Shown here: one piece after another, positions 26,489 through 35,201 of the stretch
How positions within the stretch are numbered: the first letter of the stretch is position 1
How the letters are laid out: each line of letters opens with the position of its first letter
Assembly: GCA_965242895.1 (NCBI GenBank)
Contig: OZ251507.1
Span: forward strand, 62,001 to 126,000
Source: CATQHL01 sp965242895
GTDB lineage: Bacteria; Actinomycetota; Acidimicrobiia; Acidimicrobiales; CATQHL01
Length of the DNA stretch: 64,000 nucleotides
Direction: 5' to 3'
Translations under genes and position numbers: made by a program
The notes under the pieces: generated by a model
What the model was told of the DNA's origin: nothing
Seen by the model: only the letters and a program-made list of their open reading frames with translations
The model's database searches: none

Positions 26489-29400
26489 ATGCCGCAGAAC
26501 ACACCAAGACACCCCAAGACCGACCTCCCCGCAGCGGCGGGGCTCTACCACCCTTCCCTTGAACACGACTCCTGCGGCGTCGGCTTCGTAGTGGACATCA
26601 AAGGACGCAAGAGCCGCAAGATGCTGGATCTGGCCCTTTGCGCCCTGAACAACCTAGAGCACCGAGGGGCGCTGGGAGCCGAGGTCAACAGCGGGGACGG
26701 AGCAGGGGTGCTCATACAGGTTCCCGACGAGTTCTTCCGAGCTGTGACCGACTTCGAACTCCCCCCGGCAGGCCGCTACGCCACGGGCATCGCTTTTCTG
26801 CCCAGAGACCCCGACCTGGCGCAGGCAGCCTGCGAGACGGCGGAGCGCATCGTTGCCGAAGAGGGCCTCAGGCTGCTGGGGTGGCGCGAAATCCCTACGG
26901 ACGCTTCGATGCTCGGACAAGGGGCGTTTCGCACCATGCCCAGGTTCCGCCAGATTTTCATCACAGACGGCGGCGACGGCGGATCAGCAGGGTCAGCGGG
27001 GTCAGCGGGGATCGAACTCGACCGCCGTGCATACGTCTGCAGGCGGCGCATCCGCATGGCGCTGAGCAACCCCGATCAGCAGAGCAGCGGGGAACTCATG
27101 GGGACGATGAGCCTGGCTCACGAAGGCATGTACTTCCCCAGTCTTTCCTGCCGCACCTTCGTCTACAAAGGGATGCTGGCAGTGCCTCAGCTTGCGGATT
27201 TCTACCCCGACCTCGCCGACGAGAGACTGACGACCGCACTGGCGCTCATCCACAGCCGTTTCTCCACCAACACCTTCCCTTCCTGGCCCCTGGCGCACCC
27301 TTACCGGATGGTTGCCCACAACGGCGAGATCAACACGGTGCAGGGCAACCAGAACTGGATGCGCGCCAGGGAGGCGCTCCTGGCCTCCCCGCTGTTCCCC
27401 GGCGAACTGGAGAAAGTGTTCCCCGTCTGCACGCCGGGCGCCAGCGACACCGCCCGCTTCGACGAGTGCCTGGAACTGCTGAGCCTGGGGGGCTACTCCC
27501 TGCCCGAAGCGATCCTCACGATGATCCCGGAACCCTGGGAGCGGCACGAGCACATGGACCCCGGCCTGAAGGCCTTCTACCGCTACCACGCCTCCCTCAT
27601 GGAACCCTGGGACGGGCCTGCATCCATCGCCTTCACCGACGGGACTGTCATCGGAGCCGTCCTGGACCGCAACGGACTCCGCCCCTCCCGCTACTGGGTG
27701 ACCGACGACGACCTCGTCGTAATGGCATCCGAAGTGGGCGTGCTGGACGTGCCCCCCTCCAGGGTGGTGGAAAAAGGCAGGCTCAAGCCAGGACGCATGT
27801 TCCTGGTAGACACCCAGCAGGGGCGCATAGTGCGCGACCCTGAAATCAAGGAGACCCTGGCCAAAGCCAGGCCCTACGAGCGCTGGCTGGACGACAATCA
27901 GGTCGCCCTGCGAGATCTGAAGCCCCTCGCCGCCACGCGGGAAGCCGGCGAGTCTTCTCTGCTCACACGCCAACTGACTTTCGGCTACACCCACGAAGAA
28001 CTGCGCATCCTGGTAGCGCCGATGGCCAGAGAAGGCAAGGAGGCGTTGGGGTCGATGGGCACGGACACGCCCGTGGCGGTTCTTTCACGGCGCTCGCGCC
28101 TGCTCTACGACTACTTTCAGCAACTTTTCGCCCAGGTCACTAATCCGCCCCTCGACGCCATCCGAGAGGAGATCGTGACTTCCGTCTTTGGGCTGCTCGG
28201 ATCGGAGGGCAACCTGCTGGATCCCAGAGCGGAATCCTGCCGGCAGATCGTCATAGATCACCCCGTGCTCACCAACTCCGAACTGGCGCGCATCATCGAC
28301 ATAGAAGGAGTGAACCGAAACTTCAGGACGGCGGTAATCGACTGCCTTTACCCCGTGAAAGACGGCGCCCCTGGCCTTCACAACGCCATCGAGAGGATAC
28401 GCAACGAGGCGAGCGCCTCCATCGAGGCGGGGTACGACATCATCGTGCTGTCCGACCGTTTCAGCGACGACAAAATGGCGCCGATCCCATCCTTGCTGGC
28501 GGTCGGTGCGGTGCATCACCACCTCGTCAGGGAGAAGCAGCGCACCCGGGCGGCCTTGGTGGCAGAGACCGGCGACGCCCGGGAGGTACATCACATGTGT
28601 CTGCTGCTGGGCTACGGCGCCACGGCCATCAACCCCTACCTGGCCCTGGAATCCATCAGCGACATGGCCGCCGAGGGGCGCCACGGCCTGGACAGCAGCA
28701 GCGGCGCCGCCGAAGAGGCGCACGCCCGCTACGTGAGCGCCTGCGACAGGGGCATCCTGAAGGTTCTCTCCAAGATGGGCATCTCCACAGTGCGCTCCTA
28801 CGTCGGCGCCCAGATATTCGAAGCCGTGGGATTGAGCAACAGCTTGGTGGTGGACTGCTTCACCGGCACGATCAGTCGTCTGGGCGGGGTGGGCTACGCG
28901 CACTTGGCGCGTGAGGTGAAGCTTCGCCACCGCCTAGCACACTCCTCCAACCCATCCGAGCGCGCCCACCGCTCCCTGGAAGAGGGAGGGGAGTACCAGT
29001 GGCGCCGTGAGGGGGAATACCACCTCTTCAACCCGCACACGGTCTTCAAGCTGCAGCACGCAACGAAGGAGCGCCGCTTCGACATCTTCCGCCAGTACTC
29101 CGACGCCGTCAACGAGCAGTCCCAGAACCTGGGGACGCTCAGAGGCCTCTTCAGGCTGTGCACCGGAGAGCAGGAGTCGATCGGGCTCGAGGAGGTGGAG
29201 CCCGCAAGTGAGATCGTCAAGAGGTTCTCAACGGGCGCCATGTCCTACGGCTCCATCTCGGCCGAAGCCCACGAGACCCTGGCCATAGCCATGAACCGCA
29301 TAGGAGGGAAGTCCAACACCGGCGAGGGCGGTGAAGACCCGCGCCGCTACATCCCCGACCCGAACGGCGACTCACGGCGCAGCGCCATCAAGCAAGCCGC

Positions 29401-31141
29401 ATCGGGCCGCTTCGGGGTGACCAGCGAGTACTTGGTCTCGGCCGACGACATCCAGATCAAAATGGCGCAGGGCGCCAAGCCCGGCGAAGGCGGGCAACTC
29501 CCCGGCCACAAGGTCTGGCCCTGGATAGCCGAAGTCCGCTACTCGACGCCGGGTGTGGGGCTCATCTCACCGCCCCCGCACCACGACATCTACTCGATAG
29601 AAGACCTCGCCCAACTCATCCACGACCTCAAGAACTCCAACCCCGAGGCCCGCATCCACGTAAAGCTCGTGTCGGAGCTGGGGGTGGGCACCGTGGCGGC
29701 GGGCGTTTCCAAGGCGCACGCCGACGTCGTGCTGATCTCTGGCCACGACGGCGGGACGGGCGCCTCTCCGCTCACCTCCATCAAGCACGCCGGCACCCCA
29801 TGGGAACTGGGGCTGGCCGAGACGCAGCAGACCCTGCTGTTGAACAACCTGCGCGACCGCATAGTCGTTCAGGTGGACGGCCAGCTCAAGACGGGGCGGG
29901 ACGTCATCATCGCCGCCCTGCTGGGCGCCGAAGAGTTCGGATTCGCCTCGGCGCCCCTGGTGGTGATGGGGTGCGTGATGATGCGCGTCTGCCACCTCGA
30001 CACCTGTCCGGTGGGTGTAGCCACTCAGAACCCTGAGTTGCGCAAGAAGTTCACCGGCCAGCCGGAGTTCGTCGTGAACTTCATGGAGTTCGTGGCGGAG
30101 GAGGTGCGAGAGCTCCTAGCAGAGTTGGGCCTTCGCAGCATCGAAGAGGCTGTCGGGAGGGTCGACCTGCTGGACACCGCCTATGCGGTCAGCCACTGGA
30201 AGGCCGAGAGCCTCGACCTGAGCCCCATCCTCCACCACACGGAGCTGCCCGAAGGCACTCCGCGGCACTGCACCACGCAGCAGGATCACGGCCTGGACAG
30301 GGCGCTCGACAAAGAACTCATCCGCCTGGCCAGCTCAGCGCTGACCGAACGCAGTCCGGTCTCCGTCGCTATGCCCATCAGCAACGTGAACAGGACAACA
30401 GGGACGATGCTGGGATACGAAGTGACCAAGCGCTGGGGCGCAGACGGACTGCCGGACGACACCATCATGCTGAACTTCACCGGATCAGCAGGCAACAGTT
30501 TCGGCGCCTTCCTGCCCAGAGGAATAACCCTGAGGCTGCGCGGCGACTCCAACGACTACCTGGGCAAGGGGCTCTCGGGGGGGCGAATAGTAGCGCGCCC
30601 GCACGACGAAGCGGTCTTTGCGGCCGAAAAAAACGTGATCGCCGGCAACGTCATCCTCTATGGGGCGACCGGGGGCGAGGTGTTCCTGCGAGGACTGGTG
30701 GGGGAGCGGTTCTGCGTGCGCAACTCCGGGGCGGTGGCGGTGGCGGAAGGAGTCGGAGACCACGGCTGCGAATATATGACTGGGGGCAGGGCGCTGATTC
30801 TGGGGCCGACCGGACGCAACTTCGGGGCTGGCATGTCAGGCGGGATCGCCTACGTCTATGACCCTGACGGGAACTTCGAGACACGCGTCAACACCGAGAT
30901 GGTGGATCTCGACGAGATGACCACCGAAGACGACGACTGGGTGCTTCTTTACCTGAAGAGGCACTACGAAGAGACCGGCTCCGTGCCTGCGGGCTGCATG
31001 CTGGACGACCCCGAGCAGCATCTTCCCCTTTTCGTGAAGGTCTACCCCAAGGACTACAAGCGGGTTCTGGAGGCAACCAGGCGAGCCGAAGCCTCCGGCG
31101 AAAACCTGCAAGAGGCGATCATGGCCGCCGCTCACGGCTGA
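26489..31141 (+). CDS. gltB: Glutamate synthase, large subunit
   Basis: A 1,550-residue enzyme transferring the glutamine amide to 2-oxoglutarate. The glutaminase nucleophile Cys29 (HDSCGVGF) follows a 28-residue propeptide. The FMN region has MAQGAKPGEGGQLPGHKV, and the 3Fe-4S cluster segment is CHLDTCPVGVATQ. The C-terminal GXGXG repeats (GGEVFLRGLVGERF and on) are intact. A short GGDGGSAGSAGSAG insertion lies near residue 165. ATG 26489 was chosen; TTG 26441 is also in frame and neither has a convincing binding site. gltD follows six bases after the stop. Confidence 0.96.
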   Translation: MPQNTPRHPKTDLPAAAGLYHPSLEHDSCGVGFVVDIKGRKSRKMLDLALCALNNLEHRGALGAEVNSGDGAGVLIQVPDEFFRAVTDFELPPAGRYATGIAFLPRDPDLAQAACETAERIVAEEGLRLLGWREIPTDASMLGQGAFRTMPRFRQIFITDGGDGGSAGSAGSAGIELDRRAYVCRRRIRMALSNPDQQSSGELMGTMSLAHEGMYFPSLSCRTFVYKGMLAVPQLADFYPDLADERLTTALALIHSRFSTNTFPSWPLAHPYRMVAHNGEINTVQGNQNWMRAREALLASPLFPGELEKVFPVCTPGASDTARFDECLELLSLGGYSLPEAILTMIPEPWERHEHMDPGLKAFYRYHASLMEPWDGPASIAFTDGTVIGAVLDRNGLRPSRYWVTDDDLVVMASEVGVLDVPPSRVVEKGRLKPGRMFLVDTQQGRIVRDPEIKETLAKARPYERWLDDNQVALRDLKPLAATREAGESSLLTRQLTFGYTHEELRILVAPMAREGKEALGSMGTDTPVAVLSRRSRLLYDYFQQLFAQVTNPPLDAIREEIVTSVFGLLGSEGNLLDPRAESCRQIVIDHPVLTNSELARIIDIEGVNRNFRTAVIDCLYPVKDGAPGLHNAIERIRNEASASIEAGYDIIVLSDRFSDDKMAPIPSLLAVGAVHHHLVREKQRTRAALVAETGDAREVHHMCLLLGYGATAINPYLALESISDMAAEGRHGLDSSSGAAEEAHARYVSACDRGILKVLSKMGISTVRSYVGAQIFEAVGLSNSLVVDCFTGTISRLGGVGYAHLAREVKLRHRLAHSSNPSERAHRSLEEGGEYQWRREGEYHLFNPHTVFKLQHATKERRFDIFRQYSDAVNEQSQNLGTLRGLFRLCTGEQESIGLEEVEPASEIVKRFSTGAMSYGSISAEAHETLAIAMNRIGGKSNTGEGGEDPRRYIPDPNGDSRRSAIKQAASGRFGVTSEYLVSADDIQIKMAQGAKPGEGGQLPGHKVWPWIAEVRYSTPGVGLISPPPHHDIYSIEDLAQLIHDLKNSNPEARIHVKLVSELGVGTVAAGVSKAHADVVLISGHDGGTGASPLTSIKHAGTPWELGLAETQQTLLLNNLRDRIVVQVDGQLKTGRDVIIAALLGAEEFGFASAPLVVMGCVMMRVCHLDTCPVGVATQNPELRKKFTGQPEFVVNFMEFVAEEVRELLAELGLRSIEEAVGRVDLLDTAYAVSHWKAESLDLSPILHHTELPEGTPRHCTTQQDHGLDRALDKELIRLASSALTERSPVSVAMPISNVNRTTGTMLGYEVTKRWGADGLPDDTIMLNFTGSAGNSFGAFLPRGITLRLRGDSNDYLGKGLSGGRIVARPHDEAVFAAEKNVIAGNVILYGATGGEVFLRGLVGERFCVRNSGAVAVAEGVGDHGCEYMTGGRALILGPTGRNFGAGMSGGIAYVYDPDGNFETRVNTEMVDLDEMTTEDDDWVLLYLKRHYEETGSVPAGCMLDDPEQHLPLFVKVYPKDYKRVLEATRRAEASGENLQEAIMAAAHG

Positions 31142-31147
31142 GGGGCG

Positions 31148-32608
31148 ATGGCCGACGCCCGCGGTTTCCTGAAGCACGCCCGTGAGACGCCGCGGCGCAG
31201 GGCAGTGCCCGTGCGGCTGCGAGACTGGCGCGAGGTCTACGAGGACTTCCCCGCCGAAGCAGTGCAGACCCAGGCAGCCCGCTGCATGGACTGCGGCGTC
31301 CCGTTCTGCAACAACGGATGCCCGCTGGGCAACCTCATCCCGGACTGGAATGACCTGGTCTTCAGAGACCAGTGGGAGCAGGCCATAGACCGGCTGCACG
31401 CCACGAACAACTTCCCAGAGTTCACTGGCCGCCTCTGCCCGGCCCCGTGTGAATCCTCCTGCGTTCTCGGCATAAACGAAGACCCTGTGACGATCAAGCA
31501 GATCGAGGTGGAGATCAGCCGCCGCGCCTGGAACGAAGGCTGGGTGCGCCCGGTTCATTCCGAGACAGCCACTCGCAAGCGGGTGGCTGTGGTGGGCTCT
31601 GGGCCGGCAGGACTGGCTGCAGCCCAGCAACTCACCCGGGCTGGGCACAAGGTCACCTGTTACGAGCGCGACGACCGCCTTGGCGGGCTGCTGCGCTACG
31701 GCATACCGGAGTTCAAGATGGAGAAGCGCTTCCTCGACCGCCGCCTCGAACAGATGCGCGAAGAGGGCACCCGCTTCGAGGTGGAGGTGAACGTGGGAGA
31801 GGACGTCTCCATCGACCGCCTCCAGGAAAAATACAACGCCGTGGTACTGGCGTGCGGCGCCACCGCCTGGCGCGAACTACCCATCGAGGGACGAGAACTC
31901 AAAGGCATCTACCAGGCGATGGAGTTCCTCCCTGCGGCTAACCGTGTGACAGAAGGCGACCTGCCCGAACACCCTTTCAGCGCAGAAGGCAAGAACGTGA
32001 TCATCATCGGAGGAGGCGACACCGGAGCGGACTGCCTAGGCACCGTCCACCGCCAGGGCGCAGCCTCTGTCAAGCAGTTCGAGATCATGCCGCGCCCTCC
32101 CGAGGAACGAGACTGCTCCACGCCGTGGCCGACCTGGCCGCTCATGATGCGGACTTCCTCCGCCCATGAAGAGGGAGGGGAGAGGCTCTACTCGATTCAG
32201 ACCACCGAATTTCTGGGAGAGGGAGGCGAAGTCCGCTCCCTGCGGACTATCGACGTCGAGATGACCTTCGAGAACGGCAGGATGTCGTTCGAGGAGGTGC
32301 CCGGGAGCGCTCAGGAATACCCCGCCGAGTTGGTGCTGCTTGCGCTCGGCTTCGTAGGGCCTGAACGGGGAACTCTCATCGATTCCCTGAATCTGGAGTT
32401 CGACGCAAGGGGCAACGTGGCCCGCGACATTCGCTGGATGACCAACATCCCGGGCGTCTTCGCCTGCGGAGACATGGGGCGAGGGCAGAGCCTGATCGTC
32501 TGGGCGATAGCAGAAGGACGATCCTGCGCTGCGTCTCTGGACTACTGGCTGGAGGGCGAGACGATGCTTCCGGCCCCCATCATCCCGACCGATCAGCCGT
32601 TGCGCTGA
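31148..32608 (+). CDS. gltD: Glutamate synthase, small subunit
   Basis: A 486-residue flavoprotein that passes electrons from NAD(P)H to GltB. Two N-terminal cysteine clusters, CMDCGVPFCNNGCPLGN and CPAPCESSC, bind 4Fe-4S centres. VVGSGPAGLAAAQQL is the FAD-binding motif and IIGGGDTGADCLGT the NAD(P)H-binding motif. GVFACGDMGRGQSL near the C-terminus is the second FAD contact. The family length is normal. It forms a two-gene operon with gltB for ammonium assimilation with glutamine synthetase. Confidence 0.96.
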   Translation: MADARGFLKHARETPRRRAVPVRLRDWREVYEDFPAEAVQTQAARCMDCGVPFCNNGCPLGNLIPDWNDLVFRDQWEQAIDRLHATNNFPEFTGRLCPAPCESSCVLGINEDPVTIKQIEVEISRRAWNEGWVRPVHSETATRKRVAVVGSGPAGLAAAQQLTRAGHKVTCYERDDRLGGLLRYGIPEFKMEKRFLDRRLEQMREEGTRFEVEVNVGEDVSIDRLQEKYNAVVLACGATAWRELPIEGRELKGIYQAMEFLPAANRVTEGDLPEHPFSAEGKNVIIIGGGDTGADCLGTVHRQGAASVKQFEIMPRPPEERDCSTPWPTWPLMMRTSSAHEEGGERLYSIQTTEFLGEGGEVRSLRTIDVEMTFENGRMSFEEVPGSAQEYPAELVLLALGFVGPERGTLIDSLNLEFDARGNVARDIRWMTNIPGVFACGDMGRGQSLIVWAIAEGRSCAASLDYWLEGETMLPAPIIPTDQPLR

Positions 32609-32652
32609 GCCGCGCCCGCGCCCCCCTCCGCCCTCCGCCGTTCCGCTCTCGA

Positions 32653-33282
32653 GTGCCCGAAGTATCGCTGAGCGAAGCTAGCCGCGACCTAGCGGCGCGC
32701 CATGCACCCATTGCGAAACTGCTCGAACTGCACGGGCCGTGCCGTCTGGGGCGCAGAGTGCGGGTGGACGAACGCTTCGGCCAGCTGTCGCGTTCGATCG
32801 TCTATCAGCAGTTGGCAGGAAGCGCTGCCCGAGCCATTTGGGGCAGGCTGCTCGACGCCCTGGGGGGAGTTTGCACGCCGAGGAGCATCCTCGCAGCCGA
32901 CGAAGCCCTCCTGAGATCGGCCGGTCTGTCCGGCGCCAAGACAGCTTCCCTGCGAGATCTGGCAGTTCGGGAAACCGACGGAGCGCTTGAGCTGCACCGC
33001 CTCGGCTACTTGAGCGACGAAGAGGTGCAGAGCAGACTCACCGAAGTGCGCGGAATCGGCCCCTGGACGGCGCAGATGTTCCTGATGTTTTCGCTGCGCC
33101 GCCTAGATGTCTGGCCGGTCGGCGATTTGGGCGTGCGGAAGGGCTATTCCATGGCGTTCGAGCTGGGACAGATTCCCTCCGAAAGGGAAATCCAACCCCT
33201 CGGCGGCCAATTTCGCCCCTACCGCTCCGTTGCCGCCTGGTATTGCTGGCGCGCCTGCGAAGGGGACGCACCCGACTGGTAA
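32653..33282 (+). CDS. DNA-3-methyladenine glycosylase, HhH-GPD family
   Basis: A 209-residue base-excision repair glycosylase. RSIVYQQLAGSAARAIW starts the helical core. The helix-hairpin-helix is VRGIGPWTAQMFLMF, followed by the catalytic aspartate in VWPVGDLGVRKGY. There is no 4Fe-4S cysteine loop, so it is nearer AlkA/MagIII than endonuclease III. It would remove alkylated purines such as 3-methyladenine. It starts at GTG 32653 and is the last plus-strand gene before a 1-kb stretch without proteins. Confidence 0.87.
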   Translation: MPEVSLSEASRDLAARHAPIAKLLELHGPCRLGRRVRVDERFGQLSRSIVYQQLAGSAARAIWGRLLDALGGVCTPRSILAADEALLRSAGLSGAKTASLRDLAVRETDGALELHRLGYLSDEEVQSRLTEVRGIGPWTAQMFLMFSLRRLDVWPVGDLGVRKGYSMAFELGQIPSEREIQPLGGQFRPYRSVAAWYCWRACEGDAPDW

Positions 33283-33299
33283 CGGGGGAGCGCACCGGA

Positions 33300-34160
33300 C
33301 TGGTAGCGGACTGGTAACGGGGGGGAGGGTTCGCCCAGCCCCAACAACGGAATCAGCCCCCACAACGGGATCGACCCCCAACGCAACTAGCTCGTCCAAC
33401 CGGTGCCCCCGCCCCACCCCAAAACGGAATCAGCACCCACAACGGGATCGACCCCAAGCAGCTGGCGGCAGTGCCGACAGCCTCTTGGGGCCGAACCAAC
33501 GGACTTTCAACCTGCTCAGCTCACTCTTCGCAACCGCCTTGCGACGGCCGCGAACCTGGAGCCTTGTGATGAAACGCCCCTTGCCAGGCGTTTCATCCGC
33601 CGAAAACCCAAGCACAAGGCTTGAACCTTCGGCGCGACCTCGGTCTCACTCCTCGGAATGAGGCCGACCTCAAGAAGCACTTCCCAGACCTTCGGAAGGG
33701 GGATCCTTCCCTTCCGTCCGAAGCCTCTCCTCTGGCTCAAGGCCTGAGGAAACGACCCCGACGCGCCGACTGCAGATCGGCGACAGTTCCGGTAGTGCCT
33801 CAAGAGAGCGGAACCTTGCGGCTCTGCGATCTCAAGCGGTGCTCTTTCGAGCAACCAGTCAGGTCTCTTGTCCTGGCCTCATCGGCTCCTCGCCACAGAC
33901 CTCTCGAGCGGTCGTCTCGGCGGCGGGCGTTTCCGGATTGCTCCGAATTCTCCCACCGGCCGTTCCGCCCCTCTCTGAAGCCTTTCCGAAAGCCGCCCCT
34001 TCCGACATTTCCCGCGGGTGCCGGAATGGGCAAACTCTCGAAAGCGACCCGATGAACACGAGTGAGCATCGGGCTGAAGAGCAGCCGATTTGGTTGCCGA
34101 AAGTTTGCCGGAAAGTGCAGCCAAAAACCAGCCAGAATCCGCCCTATGCGGATTTCAACA
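33300..34160 (-). ncRNA. Candidate structured noncoding RNA
   Basis: No credible protein gene fills this 0.9-kb gap, but it is dense in stem-loops. Read on the minus strand, three stems close on GNRA tetraloops: GAAA within 33838-33856, GCAA within 33811-33824 and GCAA within 33533-33548. The last two contain G-T wobbles that become A-C mismatches on the other strand. Other perfect stems are 33568-33578 with 33587-33597 (11 bp), 33693-33699 with 33710-33716, 34048-34054 with 34067-34073, and a nested pair 33862-33866/33897-33901 enclosing 33874-33877/33892-33895. I found no match to RNase P, tmRNA, SRP RNA or rRNA. Ends and promoter are undetermined. Confidence 0.35.
33345..33457 (-). repeat. 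Direct repeat downstream of the glycosylase gene
   Basis: A module of about 35 bases containing ACGGGATCGACCCC preceded by ACGGAATCAGC occurs at about 33347-33379 and again at 33424-33456, roughly 77 bases apart. On the minus strand each copy includes GGGTCGATCCCG, which resembles a tRNA T-arm, but no tRNA can be folded around it. It may be part of the structured RNA candidate. Confidence 0.6.
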
Positions 34161-34242
34161 GGTTTTTCTACTAAATATTCGACTAATTCCTAGGAAATTC
34201 AGTTAAATATCCCTCTTCCCCAAAGGTCGTGCACAGAATTTT

Positions 34243-34277
34243 CCACAACAAAAAACCCCTTGAGAAGGGAGGGGGTT
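34243..34277 (-). terminator. Rho-independent terminator after the glycerophosphodiesterase gene
   Basis: On the minus strand AACCCC pairs with GGGGTT across a pyrimidine-rich loop, followed directly by a T-run (TTTTTTGTTG). It begins immediately after the stop codon of the GDPD gene at 34278, so it ends that transcript and separates it from the RNA candidate downstream. Confidence 0.65.
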
Positions 34278-35060
34278 TCAGGGCCAGACGCCGCGTTCCT
34301 CATAGACAGCTCGAAGAACGCTCGGGAAATCGGTCATGATCCCGTCCACACCGATATCCAAGAAGTGATGCATCTCCTCGGGTTCATCGACCACCCAAAC
34401 GTGCACCTGCAGTGACCGCCGATGCGCCTCCTCCACAAAACGCTCGTCGACCAGCAGCCTCTTCCCGACATAGGGCGGCACCTGGACGCAAGGGCTTTCG
34501 TTTGCGTCAGGAAACGCAAAGCTCGCTTTTTCACCGAGCGATGCCAAGCGAAGCCGCCCCACTCCGGTAATTCCGATGCTGTGGCACAAGTCTGACCCCA
34601 GCAACTCCCTGAGGCGCCCCAGGCGCCTGCCCGCAAAAGCCCCGACGCATATTCTCTGGACAGAAGAAGTCCGAGCGATCGCCTCCGCCATGGGCTCCAC
34701 TACGGCGTCCTCCTTGGGGTCGATGTTGAAGAGCGCTTGAGGGAACTCCCTGAGCGTCTCCTCTAAGGTAGGGATCGGCTCGCTCCCCCAAACACGGGCA
34801 GAGGCCAGCTGCGCCAGCGTCATATCTCTAACCCTTCCGGTGCGGGTGGTGACCCTGTCTAGGGTGGCGTCGTGGAACACCATCGCAACTCCGTCTGCTG
34901 AGACGCGTGCGTCCATCTCCAGGTACACAAAGCCCATGTCGACCGCGCGCCTGAATGCCCTCATCGTATTTTCGGGCGCCTCTCCTGCTCCGCCGCGATG
35001 AGCAAAGGCCAGAGGCCCTTCGTGCTCCAAAAAATGCCAGCGCTTCACCACGGCAAACAA
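34278..35060 (-). CDS. Glycerophosphodiester phosphodiesterase
   Basis: A 260-residue GDPD-fold enzyme, presumably cytoplasmic as there is no signal peptide. The catalytic HRG is in FAHRGGAGEAPENTMRAF, the metal ligands in YLEMDARVSADG, and the second catalytic histidine in MVFHDATLDRVT. The C-terminal VDGIMTDFPSVLRAV is typical. It would hydrolyse glycerophosphodiesters to glycerol-3-phosphate and an alcohol. It is divergent from pyk and followed by a clear terminator. Confidence 0.93.
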   Translation of the reverse strand: MFAVVKRWHFLEHEGPLAFAHRGGAGEAPENTMRAFRRAVDMGFVYLEMDARVSADGVAMVFHDATLDRVTTRTGRVRDMTLAQLASARVWGSEPIPTLEETLREFPQALFNIDPKEDAVVEPMAEAIARTSSVQRICVGAFAGRRLGRLRELLGSDLCHSIGITGVGRLRLASLGEKASFAFPDANESPCVQVPPYVGKRLLVDERFVEEAHRRSLQVHVWVVDEPEEMHHFLDIGVDGIMTDFPSVLRAVYEERGVWP

Positions 35061-35201
35061 AGCTAGCCGACGCAGTCGACTCCCCTCTGACCCTCCGCTG
35101 TTTCAGGATCTGACAGGACATGACGGCGGCTCTGGCGGCGGCCAAATAGCCCGTCGTCAACATTACTCATTCGGGGCAGGCCAACTAAATAAAATGGTTG
35201 C

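Noticed and set aside
33621..34069. Several ORFs in both directions in the gap before the GDPD gene
   Set aside because: None has a convincing binding site or family motif, and the DNA is dominated by stem-loops. One contains an EARTRDL string typical of misread RNA regions.
33300..34160. RNase P RNA or tmRNA as the identity of the structured region
   Set aside because: The diagnostic conserved strings (GAGGAAAGTCCGGGCTCC for RNase P, the tmRNA 5' GGTTTCGAC segment) are absent.
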